A DNA stretch of 6,859 bases from Thermoleophilia bacterium. GTDB lineage: Bacteria > Actinomycetota > Thermoleophilia > Gaiellales > Gaiellaceae. The stretch spans positions 1 through 6,859 of the forward strand of contig JAICTB010000119.1 in the NCBI GenBank assembly GCA_025936595.1, read 5' to 3'. Shown here piece by piece: positions 1 to 4,875 of the stretch. The stretch's first letter is position 1. Every line of letters begins with the position of its first letter. The notes under the pieces are model-generated. The model did not search any database and was not told the DNA's origin. It was given only the letters and a program-made list of their open reading frames with translations. Made by a program: the position numbers and the translations under genes.

Positions 1-1
1 G

Positions 2-646
2 GCGCTCGCGCGTGCGGTTGCAGGCCCGCTTCCGGTGCTCGCGCACTGCGGCGCCCAGTCGACGACCGACACGGTCGCGCTCGCCGCTCACGCGGCGGAG
101 ACCGGTGCCGCGGGCGTCGCGGTGATCGCGCCGCCCTACTTCCGGCTCGACGAGGCCGCGCTGCTCGCGCATTTCGTCGCGGCTGCGCGCGCGTGCGCGC
201 CCCTGCCGTTCTACGTCTACGAGCTCGAGAAGGCATCCGGCTACGCGACGCCCGTGGCCGTCGTCGAGCGGCTGCGTGAACGCGTCGACAACGTCGCCGG
301 CATGAAGGTGAGCGACGCCCCGTTCGAAAAGGTCGAGCCGTACCTGCTCGAGGGCCTCGACGTCTACATCGGCGCCGAGTCGCTGATCGGGCGGGGGCTC
401 GCGGCGGGCGCGGCCGGCGCCGTGTCAGCGCTCGCCTCCGCATTCCCCGAGGTGGTCGTGGACGCCGTTCGAAGCGGCGACTCCACCGCTGCCGGCGAGC
501 TTCGCGCCGGCGTCGAGCGGTTCCCGCGTCACGCCGCACTGAAGGCGATCGTGCGCGCACGCGGCGTGCCGATCGAAGAGGACGTGCGCGCACCGCTGCG
601 CGGCCTTACGCAGGCCGAGCGCGCCCAGCTACTTCGGCTCTCGTAG
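2..646 (+). CDS. DapA/N-acetylneuraminate lyase family class I aldolase, 5'-truncated by window
   Basis: The frame is open from the first bases of the window to the TAG at 644-646 (214 residues visible), so the N-terminal part lies outside. The protein reads as the (beta/alpha)8 Schiff-base aldolase family. 'PLPVLAHCGAQST' matches the family's PVIAGTGxNxT strand, 'IAPPYF' the TPYY segment, 'FYVYELEKASG' the catalytic-tyrosine segment (Tyr codon 218-220), and 'GMKVSD' the GIK motif whose Lys (codon 305-307) forms the Schiff base with pyruvate or a similar oxo acid. Compared with E. coli dihydrodipicolinate synthase, the YNVPxRTG segment has become YELEKASG, so the substrate-carboxylate-binding Arg is replaced by Ala. 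That argues against a true lysine-pathway DapA and for a NanA-, KDG-aldolase- or otherwise specialised member; the substrate cannot be told. It is cytoplasmic by family. It converges with the small minus-strand gene and shares 18 nt with it. Confidence 0.85.
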   Translation, partial: ALARAVAGPLPVLAHCGAQSTTDTVALAAHAAETGAAGVAVIAPPYFRLDEAALLAHFVAAARACAPLPFYVYELEKASGYATPVAVVERLRERVDNVAGMKVSDAPFEKVEPYLLEGLDVYIGAESLIGRGLAAGAAGAVSALASAFPEVVVDAVRSGDSTAAGELRAGVERFPRHAALKAIVRARGVPIEEDVRAPLRGLTQAERAQLLRLS

Positions 647-865
647 CTCCTCGATCGCCGTGCGTGCACGGGCGTGCACGTCGGCGCGGCGGGCCTCCTC
701 GTCCTCCGGCTCACGCTCCGGCGCCGGCTCGGCCGCCTTCGTCTCGTCGAGCTTCGCGCGCAGGTCGTCGGCCGGCGAGGGGAACGGCACCGACTCGACG
801 CGGCGCCTGCGGAGCAGCGCCCGCAGCCCGAGTCCACCGGCGAAAAGCACGAGAAGGCGCCTCAT
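629..865 (-). CDS. Small membrane-anchored hypothetical protein, 78 aa
   Basis: The start is the ATG complementary to 863-865 and the stop is complementary to 629-631. I do not recognise a named family. Residues 3-18 are hydrophobic (LLVLFAGGLGLRALL) and are followed at once by RRRR, which looks like a short N-terminal anchor or uncleaved signal with a positive cytoplasmic side. The rest is strongly charged, with Asp/Glu and Arg/Lys runs (residues 33-78) likely to form a helix or coiled coil. No Shine-Dalgarno sequence precedes the ATG. Instead a TAGCAT -10-like hexamer lies seven nucleotides upstream on the minus strand, consistent with a leaderless transcript. The gene is divergent from rpsF and overlaps the 3' end of the aldolase gene. 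The case for it is frame length, the sensible membrane-plus-charged-tail architecture and a plausible promoter; no homology was available to me. Confidence 0.6.
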   Translation of the reverse strand: MRRLLVLFAGGLGLRALLRRRRVESVPFPSPADDLRAKLDETKAAEPAPEREPEDEEARRADVHARARTAIEELREPK

Positions 866-872
866 CGCGGCG

Positions 873-882
873 ATGCTACACT
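873..882. promoter_or_regulatory. Overlapping divergent -10-like elements between the 78-aa gene and rpsF
   Basis: The sequence ATGCTACACT contains TACACT (877-882) as a -10-like hexamer for rpsF on the plus strand. It also contains TAGCAT (complement of 873-878) as a -10-like hexamer for the minus-strand gene. The two share two base pairs, so RNA polymerase could probably open only one at a time. Neither has a recognisable -35 at 16-18 bp. If the plus-strand element is used, the rpsF leader would be about 88 nt. The call rests on hexamer match and position only. Confidence 0.35.
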
Positions 883-884
883 GC

Positions 885-928
885 CGCCGCTTCTCGCCAC
901 GCCCGTCGCGCCGTCACTCGAAGCGGCG
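885..928 (+). promoter_or_regulatory. Inverted repeat in the rpsF 5' leader, possible r-protein autoregulatory structure
   Basis: CGCCGCTTC (885-893) is perfectly complementary to GAAGCGGCG (920-928), giving a 9-bp stem with a 26-nt loop upstream of rpsF. Leaders of rpsF operons in several bacterial groups bind the S6:S18 heterodimer for feedback control, so a structured leader here would fit. I cannot confirm the specific S6:S18-binding bulge. A smaller possible hairpin (943-973, CCGA/TCGG) would place the Shine-Dalgarno in its loop. One caution: if transcription starts about 7 nt after the -10 at 877-882, the 5' arm would be partly missing from the RNA. Confidence 0.3.
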
Positions 929-958
929 CTCAGGAGGCGGGGCCGATTCAGTCCATGA

Positions 959-966
959 GAAGGAGA
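959..966 (+). promoter_or_regulatory. Ribosome binding site deciding the TTG start of rpsF
   Basis: GAAGGAGA lies about ten nucleotides before TTG at 977. The nearby ATG at 955 is in a different frame, so this site supports TTG as the rpsF start. Confidence 0.7.
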
Positions 967-976
967 AATTCGGGCC

Positions 977-1378
977 TTGAACGACTACGAAATCATGCTG
1001 CTGCTGGACCCCGAACTCGCCGAAGAGCGGGCGAACGAGATCATTCAGCGCATTCGCGACTCCGTCGACGCCGCGAAGGGCACCTGGGACGGCCACGAGC
1101 CGTGGGGCCGCCGCCGCCTCGCCTACGAGATCGGGCACCGCGGCGAGGCGATCTACCACCTCCTCCTCTTCACCGCTCCGGCGGAGACGCTGGCGGAGAT
1201 CACGCGCGTGCTGAAGATCACCGACGGCGTCATGCGCCACGGTGCCTACCGGCGCGTGCAGGGCTCGACGCACACGAAGGCCCCGGCGCAGATCCCGGTG
1301 GGCGCGCCGGCCGCCGCGGCCCCGGCCGCGGACGACAGCGCCGCTCCGGCCGATGACACGGCCGAGGCTGCGGAGTAG
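977..1378 (+). CDS. rpsF: Small ribosomal subunit protein bS6
   Basis: S6 sits on the platform of the 30S subunit, where it binds 16S rRNA as a heterodimer with S18, encoded two genes downstream. The N-terminus 'NDYEIMLLLDPEL' matches the family opening (RKYEIMYILxPxL). 'WGRRRLAYEI' (residues 43-52) is the conserved beta-strand signature, and the ferredoxin-like core ends near residue 95 after 'VMRHGAYRR'. The start is TTG, chosen because it gives the correct S6 N-terminus and has an AGGAG about 11 nt upstream. The protein is 133 residues against about 95-100 in typical S6. The excess is a C-terminal tail (residues 99-133) of Ala, Pro, Asp and Glu, likely disordered. It is the first gene of the rpsF-ssb-rpsR-rplI operon, with 30 nt to ssb. 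Confidence 0.96.
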   Translation: MNDYEIMLLLDPELAEERANEIIQRIRDSVDAAKGTWDGHEPWGRRRLAYEIGHRGEAIYHLLLFTAPAETLAEITRVLKITDGVMRHGAYRRVQGSTHTKAPAQIPVGAPAAAAPAADDSAAPADDTAEAAE

Positions 1379-1408
1379 CCTGGACCCACCTTCGGAGAGG
1401 AGCGAGCC

Positions 1409-1843
1409 ATGGCAGCCAACATCAACCGCGTCGTTCTCGTCGGGAATCTGACCCGCGACCCCGAGCTGCGGAACACGCCGTCCGGCACCGCGGTCTGCAG
1501 CCTGCGGATCGCCGTCAACACGCGGCGCAAGGACTCCACCGGGCAGTGGACCGAGAAGCCGAACTACTTCGACATCACGGTCTGGGGCAATCAGGGCGAG
1601 AGTTGCGCGCAGTACCTCGCAAAGGGTCGGCCCGTTGCCGTCGACGGCCGTCTCGAGTGGCGCGAATGGGACGCGCAGGACGGCACGAAGCGCCAGGCGG
1701 TCGAGATCATCGCCGACTCGGTGCAGTTCCTCGGCGGCCGCGGCGAAAGCGGCGGCGACGGCGGCAACCAGTTCGTGCCCGCGGGCGCGTCGAGCGGCTC
1801 CGACGCCGACTTCCAGGGCTCAGACGACGACATCCCGTTCTAA
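1409..1843 (+). CDS. ssb: Single-stranded DNA-binding protein
   Basis: This is a homotetrameric OB-fold protein that coats single-stranded DNA during replication, recombination and repair and recruits partners through its C-terminal tip. The OB fold spans about residues 4-110: 'NRVVLVGNLTRDPELR' is the family's first strand, 'NYFDITVWG' and 'KGRPVAVDGRLEWREW' follow, and 'EIIADSVQFLGG' closes the fold. Residues 111-137 form a Gly/Ser-rich linker. The protein ends in the canonical acidic tip DDDIPF (139-144), so the partner-docking site is intact. Its 144 residues fall within the usual range. The ATG is preceded by a strong GGAGAGGAG (1394-1402). The gene lies between rpsF and rpsR, the classical arrangement. 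Its stop codon overlaps the rpsR Shine-Dalgarno, so translation of the two is probably coupled. Confidence 0.97.
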   Translation: MAANINRVVLVGNLTRDPELRNTPSGTAVCSLRIAVNTRRKDSTGQWTEKPNYFDITVWGNQGESCAQYLAKGRPVAVDGRLEWREWDAQDGTKRQAVEIIADSVQFLGGRGESGGDGGNQFVPAGASSGSDADFQGSDDDIPF

Positions 1844-1847
1844 GGAG
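1841..1847 (+). promoter_or_regulatory. Ribosome binding site of rpsR overlapping the ssb stop codon
   Basis: TAAGGAG contains the ssb stop (TAA, 1841-1843) and a full AGGAG core seven nucleotides before TTG at 1855. It fixes that TTG as the rpsR start, since no suitable ATG or GTG lies nearby in frame, and it suggests translational coupling to ssb. Confidence 0.8.
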
Positions 1848-1854
1848 AATCGAT

Positions 1855-2145
1855 TTGCCGGCACCGAAGTCCGATCGCAACACGAGCAGCAGCAGGAAGC
1901 GCGGCCCGTCGTCTTCCTCGAAGACGGGCGGCCCCGGCCGCCGCAAGTCGTGCTTCTTCTGCAAGTCGAAGGTCGACGAGGTCGACTACAAGAACGTCAA
2001 CGAGCTGCGGCGCTACGTCTCGGAGAAGGGCAAGATCCGCAACCGCCGCATCAGCGGCGCCTGCCGGCGCCACCAGCGCCAGGTGGCGGTCGCCGTCAAG
2101 CGGGCGCGCGAGATCGCCCTCCTCCCGTACGTCGGTGACAAGTAG
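1855..2145 (+). CDS. rpsR: Small ribosomal subunit protein bS18, zinc-ligand (C+) form
   Basis: S18 is the partner of S6 on the 30S platform. The 96-residue product has a Ser/Lys/Arg-rich N-terminal extension (about 1-29) and then the conserved core. This contains 'CFFC' (Cys33, Cys36), 'VDYKNVNELRRYVSEKGKI' (43-61), 'RISGACRRHQRQVAVAVKRAR' in two adjacent parts (Cys70, His73), and 'LLPYV' near the end. Cys33-x2-Cys36 with Cys70-x2-His73 is the ligand set of zinc-containing S18. This matches the primary S18 in actinobacteria that also carry a cysteine-less paralogue for zinc limitation. The start is TTG, with AGGAG seven nucleotides before it. A longer reading of this frame back into ssb is a shadow and should not be taken as the gene. 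The gap to rplI is 11 nt. Confidence 0.95.
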   Translation: MPAPKSDRNTSSSRKRGPSSSSKTGGPGRRKSCFFCKSKVDEVDYKNVNELRRYVSEKGKIRNRRISGACRRHQRQVAVAVKRAREIALLPYVGDK

Positions 2146-2156
2146 GCGCGAGCGTC

Positions 2157-2783
2157 ATGGACGTCATCCTCAGACAGGACATCGACAAGCTCGGCCTGCG
2201 CGGCGAGGTCGTCCACGTGGCGCGCGGGTATGCGCGGAACTTCCTGCTGCCGCGCGGGCTCGCGGAGCTCGCGACACCGGCGCTCGTCAGGGAGCTCGAG
2301 AAGCGGGACGCGCAGCGCGCCCGGCACGAGGCGAAGACGGCCGACGAGGCGCGTGGGATCGCGAAGCGCCTCGACGCGCTCGAGCTTCGCTTCGACGTCA
2401 CGGCCGGCCCGACCGGGTCGCTCTTCGGCTCGGTGACGGCGACGAACGTCGCGGATCGGCTGTGGGAGCAGGAGAAGCTCCGCGTCGACCGGCGCAAGCT
2501 CCAGATGGACACGATCAAGCGGATCGGCCGCTACACCGTTCCGTTCGAGGTGTTCACGGACGTCGTCGCCCAGCTGAAGCTGGTAGTCGCGCCCGAAGGC
2601 GAGGAGCTTCCGCCCGAGGAAGAGCTCGCGGCGCTCGAGGAGCAGGAGCGCGCCGAGGCCGAGGCGGCGGCTGCAGCTGCAGCCGCGGCCGAGCCGGCCG
2701 TGCTGGAGCCGGAGCTCGAGACCGAGCCCGAGACGGCGCCGCCGTTCGACGCCAAGCCCGCCGAGCCGGCCGACGAAGCCTGA
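2157..2783 (+). CDS. rplI: Large ribosomal subunit protein bL9 with long C-terminal extension
   Basis: L9 binds 23S rRNA near the L1 stalk and affects frame maintenance. The N-terminal RNA-binding domain carries the family signature 'GLRGEVVHVARGYARNFL' (13-30) followed by 'LPRGLA' (31-36). A charged connecting helix spans about 41-75. The C-terminal domain shows 'GPTGSLFGSVT' (84-94) and 'IKRIGRYTV' (120-128), ending near residue 145. The protein has 208 residues against about 150 in typical L9. The extra part (about 146-208) is Glu/Ala/Pro-rich with an uninterrupted Ala run at 170-178, encoded by GC-rich low-complexity DNA near 2665-2700; it is probably disordered or helical. The ATG gives the exact family N-terminus, but its Shine-Dalgarno is poor (TAGGCG), so reinitiation from rpsR 11 nt upstream is likely. 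It is the last gene of the r-protein operon. Confidence 0.95.
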   Translation: MDVILRQDIDKLGLRGEVVHVARGYARNFLLPRGLAELATPALVRELEKRDAQRARHEAKTADEARGIAKRLDALELRFDVTAGPTGSLFGSVTATNVADRLWEQEKLRVDRRKLQMDTIKRIGRYTVPFEVFTDVVAQLKLVVAPEGEELPPEEELAALEEQERAEAEAAAAAAAAAEPAVLEPELETEPETAPPFDAKPAEPADEA

Positions 2784-2785
2784 GT

Positions 2786-2857
2786 TCGTCCACAGACTCT
2801 CCACGGATCTGTGGAGAAGTCTCCACCCGCTGTCCACAGGCGGTTCACACCTGTGGA
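2786..2857. repeat. 11-bp-phased array of DnaA-box-like motifs upstream of dnaB
   Basis: The pentamer TCCAC or its complement GTGGA starts at 2789, 2800, 2811 (inverted), 2822 and 2833, exactly 11 bp apart. A degenerate sixth, TTCAC, is at 2844, and a further inverted GTGGA is at 2853. TCCAC is positions 4-8 of the DnaA box TTATCCACA. The best 9-mers are TGTGGAGAA (2810-2818, one mismatch to TGTGGATAA), CTGTCCACA (2830-2838) and TCGTCCACA (2786-2794), the last two each one mismatch from the TTGTCCACA variant of high-GC genomes. More copies lie at 2892-2900 and 2966-2974. Helical phasing suggests binding by an oligomerising protein such as DnaA. The repetition is directly visible; the identity of the binding protein is inferred. 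Confidence 0.6.
2833..2857 (+). terminator. Hairpin after rplI, possible terminator or attenuator
   Basis: TCCACAGG (2833-2840) and CCTGTGGA (2850-2857) are perfect 8-bp arms around a 9-nt loop, about 50 nt after the rplI stop. No T-run follows, so it is not a canonical intrinsic terminator, though many high-GC actinobacterial terminators lack one. A second inverted pair, GTGGAGA (2811-2817) with TCTCCAC (2820-2826), lies just upstream. Both may simply result from oppositely oriented protein-binding boxes. Confidence 0.35.
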
Positions 2858-2909
2858 ACTTGCACCGAAATTGGCGCAAAGACCGTCCGTTTCGTCCACT
2901 ACCCTGAGA

Positions 2910-2923
2910 CGAACGTACGTTCT
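2910..2923. promoter_or_regulatory. Putative LexA (SOS) operator in the dnaB promoter
   Basis: CGAACGTACGTTCT contains the perfect 12-bp palindrome GAACGTACGTTC (2911-2922). It fits the Gram-positive/actinobacterial LexA consensus CGAACRNRYGTTYC at 13 of 14 positions. It abuts and overlaps by one base the TATAAT at 2923-2928, so a bound repressor would block RNA polymerase. It implies DNA-damage induction of dnaB and the genes coupled to it. Confidence 0.65.
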
Positions 2924-2928
2924 ATAAT
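2923..2928 (+). promoter_or_regulatory. -10 element (TATAAT) of the dnaB promoter
   Basis: A perfect TATAAT stands out in this GC-rich DNA, 87 nt before the dnaB ATG. Transcription would start near 2935, giving a leader of about 80 nt. No good -35 hexamer lies 16-18 bp upstream (around 2899-2905), so an activator may be needed or the strong -10 may suffice. The surrounding 80 nt (2861-2940) are about 51% GC, clearly below the rest of the window. Confidence 0.6.
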
Positions 2929-3015
2929 GCCTGCATAGACGCCTCCTCTCACAGCCGGCGCGAGCCTTTCCACACCCTTTCGGACGGCGGGAAAGCCGGG
3001 TCTACTAGGACGCAC

Positions 3016-4377
3016 ATGGCCGTCCCCGCCCAGGCGCTCGCGACCGCTCCCGTCCCGCCGCAGAACCTCGACGCCGAGGAGTCGGTGCTCGGGGCGATGA
3101 TGCTCTCGCCGCTCGCGATCGGCGCGGTGACCGAGTCGACGAACCTGAGTGCCGGCGACTTCTACCGGGAGAGTCACGGTCACATCTTCAAGGCGATCCT
3201 GTCGCTCTATGCGAAGGGCGAGCCGGTCGACGCGATCACGGTCGTCGACGAGCTCGACCGCACCTCGACGCTCGACGGCGCGGGCGGCGCGGAGCGCGTG
3301 CACGAGCTCGCCACGCTCGTTCCTGCGGCGTCGAACGCCGCGCACTACGCGCGCATCGTCAGCGAGATGGCGACGCTGCGGGGCCTCATCCGCGCCGGCA
3401 ACGACATCGCACGGCTCGGCTTCGACCGGCCCGGCGAGACGGTCGAGCTCGTCGACCGGGCCGAGCAGATCGTCTTCGACCTCTCGCAGCAGCGCGTCTC
3501 CACCGAGTTCGCGCACATCGACGAGCTCCTCAAGGATTCGTTCGAGACGATCACGAAGCTCTACGAGGCCGGGAGCGACATCACCGGCACCCCCGGTGGC
3601 TTCCGCGATCTCGACCGCCTGACCTCCGGCTTCCAGCCCGGCAACCTCATCATCGTCGCCGCGCGCCCCTCGATGGGGAAGTCGGCGCTCGCGCTGTGCA
3701 TGGCTGCGAACGTCGCCGTTCGTCACAGCATCCCCGTCGCGCTGTTCACGCTCGAGATGTCGAAGGCGGAGGTCACGCAGCGGCTCATGTGCGCGGAGGG
3801 CAAGGTCGAGTCGCAGCGGCTGCGCACCGGGAAGCTCGCGGTCGACGACTGGCCGCGCCTCACAGCCGCGTGCGACAAGCTCGCGAAGGCGCCGATCTAC
3901 GTCGACGACACCGGCTCGATCACGATGATGGAGATCCGGTCGAAGCTGCGCCGGCTGAAGACGCGCGAGCAGAAGCTCGGGCTCGTGATCGTCGACTACC
4001 TCCAGCTGATGACGAGCGGTACATCGGTCGAAAACCGCGTCCAGGAGGTGTCGCAGATCTCGCGTGCGCTGAAGGTCCTGGCCCGCGATCTCGAGGTTCC
4101 GATCGTCGCGCTCTCGCAGCTCTCGCGTGCCGTCGAGCAGCGACACGACAAACGGCCGATCCTCTCCGACCTACGCGAATCGGGTTCGATTGAGCAGGAC
4201 GCGGACCTCGTGATGTTCGTCTACCGGGACGAGTACTACAACCCGGAGGACACCGACTCGGCAGGTGTCGCCGAGCTGATCCTCGCCAAGCACAGGAATG
4301 GCGCGACGGGCATCGAGAAGCTGGCGTTCCAGAAGCGCTACGCGAAGTTCGCCGACCTGGCGGCGGGGACGGCATGA
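3016..4377 (+). CDS. dnaB: Replicative DNA helicase DnaB
   Basis: This is the hexameric ATP-driven 5'-3' helicase at the replication fork, which also contacts primase. The N-terminal domain begins with the conserved 'PPQNLDAEESVLGAMML' (14-30) and runs to about residue 110. A linker helix region follows, then the RecA-like motor from about 180. It has Walker A 'ARPSMGKSA' (216-224, Lys222), 'TLEMS' with the catalytic Glu247, Walker B 'VIVDYLQLM' (324-332, Asp327), the 'SQLSR' segment (367-371), 'SDLRESGSIEQDAD' (384-397) and 'KHRNGATG' (425-432). All key residues are present. Its 453 residues are the normal length with no intein, although actinobacterial dnaB genes are frequent intein sites. 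The ATG is preceded by AGGA (3007-3010). Upstream lie a TATAAT, a LexA-like operator and a DnaA-box-like array. The stop overlaps the next start by ATGA, so two small genes are co-translated. Confidence 0.98.
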   Translation: MAVPAQALATAPVPPQNLDAEESVLGAMMLSPLAIGAVTESTNLSAGDFYRESHGHIFKAILSLYAKGEPVDAITVVDELDRTSTLDGAGGAERVHELATLVPAASNAAHYARIVSEMATLRGLIRAGNDIARLGFDRPGETVELVDRAEQIVFDLSQQRVSTEFAHIDELLKDSFETITKLYEAGSDITGTPGGFRDLDRLTSGFQPGNLIIVAARPSMGKSALALCMAANVAVRHSIPVALFTLEMSKAEVTQRLMCAEGKVESQRLRTGKLAVDDWPRLTAACDKLAKAPIYVDDTGSITMMEIRSKLRRLKTREQKLGLVIVDYLQLMTSGTSVENRVQEVSQISRALKVLARDLEVPIVALSQLSRAVEQRHDKRPILSDLRESGSIEQDADLVMFVYRDEYYNPEDTDSAGVAELILAKHRNGATGIEKLAFQKRYAKFADLAAGTA

Positions 4378-4628
4378 CGACCACTGTCTGGATATCGCCG
4401 TCGGCCACCGCCTTCTCGTGCCTCTGTGAGCCGTGCCTGGACAGGGCGCGCGACGCGGGGCTCCTCTTCTCGGATGCGCTGACGGCGGCGAGCGTCCGTG
4501 GCTCGCTGGCGGTCGAGGCGGATGTCACGGTTGTCCGCTGCGCCGCAGATCACGAGATCGTCCTGCGGCGGGTCGAGCGGCCGCCCGGGTTGCCCCGGCA
4601 CGACGATCGGCAGCTGCAGATCGCATGA
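4374..4628 (+). CDS. Small CxxC...CxxxH protein, 84 aa, first of a tandem paralogous pair
   Basis: I do not recognise a named family. The ATG at 4374 overlaps the dnaB stop (ATGA), so it is probably translated by coupling to dnaB. The protein has Cys18-x2-Cys21 ('CEPCL') and Cys56-x3-His60 ('CAADH'), a spacing that could form one zinc site, plus an extra Cys16. It resembles the product of the next gene. 'VWxxPxATxF' then CExCL align without gaps at the N-terminal side, and 'GxLxxxADV....C...H.IV.RRV.R' aligns at the C-terminal side. The segment between is six residues longer here. Residues 70-84 are a divergent tail. No signal peptide or membrane segment is visible. Sequence similarity to its neighbour plus the precise overlaps are the reasons for accepting it as real. 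The zinc-binding role is inferred. Confidence 0.65.
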   Translation: MTTTVWISPSATAFSCLCEPCLDRARDAGLLFSDALTAASVRGSLAVEADVTVVRCAADHEIVLRRVERPPGLPRHDDRQLQIA

Positions 4629-4840
4629 TCGAGCGGCAGCACGTCTGGCTCGGACCGGAGGCGACCACCTTCGAGGAACCGTGCGAGGCGTGCCTGTCCG
4701 TCCGCGAGTCGCTCGCCGTCGACCGGTGCGTCGTGCACGGCACGCTGCGCAGCGACGCTGACGTCGGCTTCACCACCTGCCGCCGGGGCCACCGGATCGT
4801 CGTACGGCGCGTGGCGCGCCAGCTGGCGCGCGCGGTCTGA
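4625..4840 (+). CDS. Small CxxC...CxxxH protein, 71 aa, second of a tandem paralogous pair
   Basis: The ATG at 4625 overlaps the preceding TGA (ATGA), and no clear Shine-Dalgarno is present, so translation is likely coupled. The protein has Cys20-x2-Cys23 ('CEACL') and Cys52-x3-His56 ('CRRGH'), a candidate single zinc site. It ends in a basic segment (RIVVRRVARQLARAV in part, 57-71) that could contact nucleic acid or an acidic partner. It shares about 10 of 18 residues with its neighbour over the N-terminal block and about 14 of 29 over the C-terminal block by hand alignment, indicating tandem duplication and divergence. Function is unknown; the position behind dnaB suggests, without proving, a link to replication or to DNA-damage-induced expression. 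purA follows 35 nt later with its own apparent promoter. Confidence 0.68.
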   Translation: MIERQHVWLGPEATTFEEPCEACLSVRESLAVDRCVVHGTLRSDADVGFTTCRRGHRIVVRRVARQLARAV

Positions 4841-4863
4841 CCGGCGCCGACGGCCTGGCGCGC

Positions 4864-4869
4864 TAACCT
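4864..4869 (+). promoter_or_regulatory. -10-like element for a leaderless purA transcript
   Basis: TAACCT (matching TAnnnT) ends six nucleotides before the purA GTG at 4876, which would place the transcription start at or next to the start codon. No Shine-Dalgarno precedes the GTG (the spacer is pyrimidine/GC). No convincing -35 is visible. This is the usual picture of leaderless genes in actinobacteria. Confidence 0.45.
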
Positions 4870-4875
4870 CCGCGC

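Noticed and set aside
664..1356. 230-codon plus-strand frame across the rpsF leader
   Set aside because: Arg/Pro/Ala-rich composition typical of a wrong frame in GC-rich DNA, and it overlaps rpsF out of frame.
1546..1854. Upstream extension of the rpsR frame into ssb
   Set aside because: The S18 family starts at the TTG at 1855, which has an excellent Shine-Dalgarno. The extension is an ssb shadow.
2013..2879. 288-codon minus-strand frame opposite rplI
   Set aside because: Shadow of rpsR/rplI with Arg/Leu-rich composition; its apparent start region is the DnaA-box-like array.
2899..4146. 415-codon minus-strand frame opposite dnaB
   Set aside because: Antisense shadow of dnaB; repetitive Arg/Glu/Asp/Leu composition and no recognisable domain.
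3016..4377. Possible intein in dnaB
   Set aside because: The helicase motifs run at normal spacing with no insertion at the Walker A loop or elsewhere.
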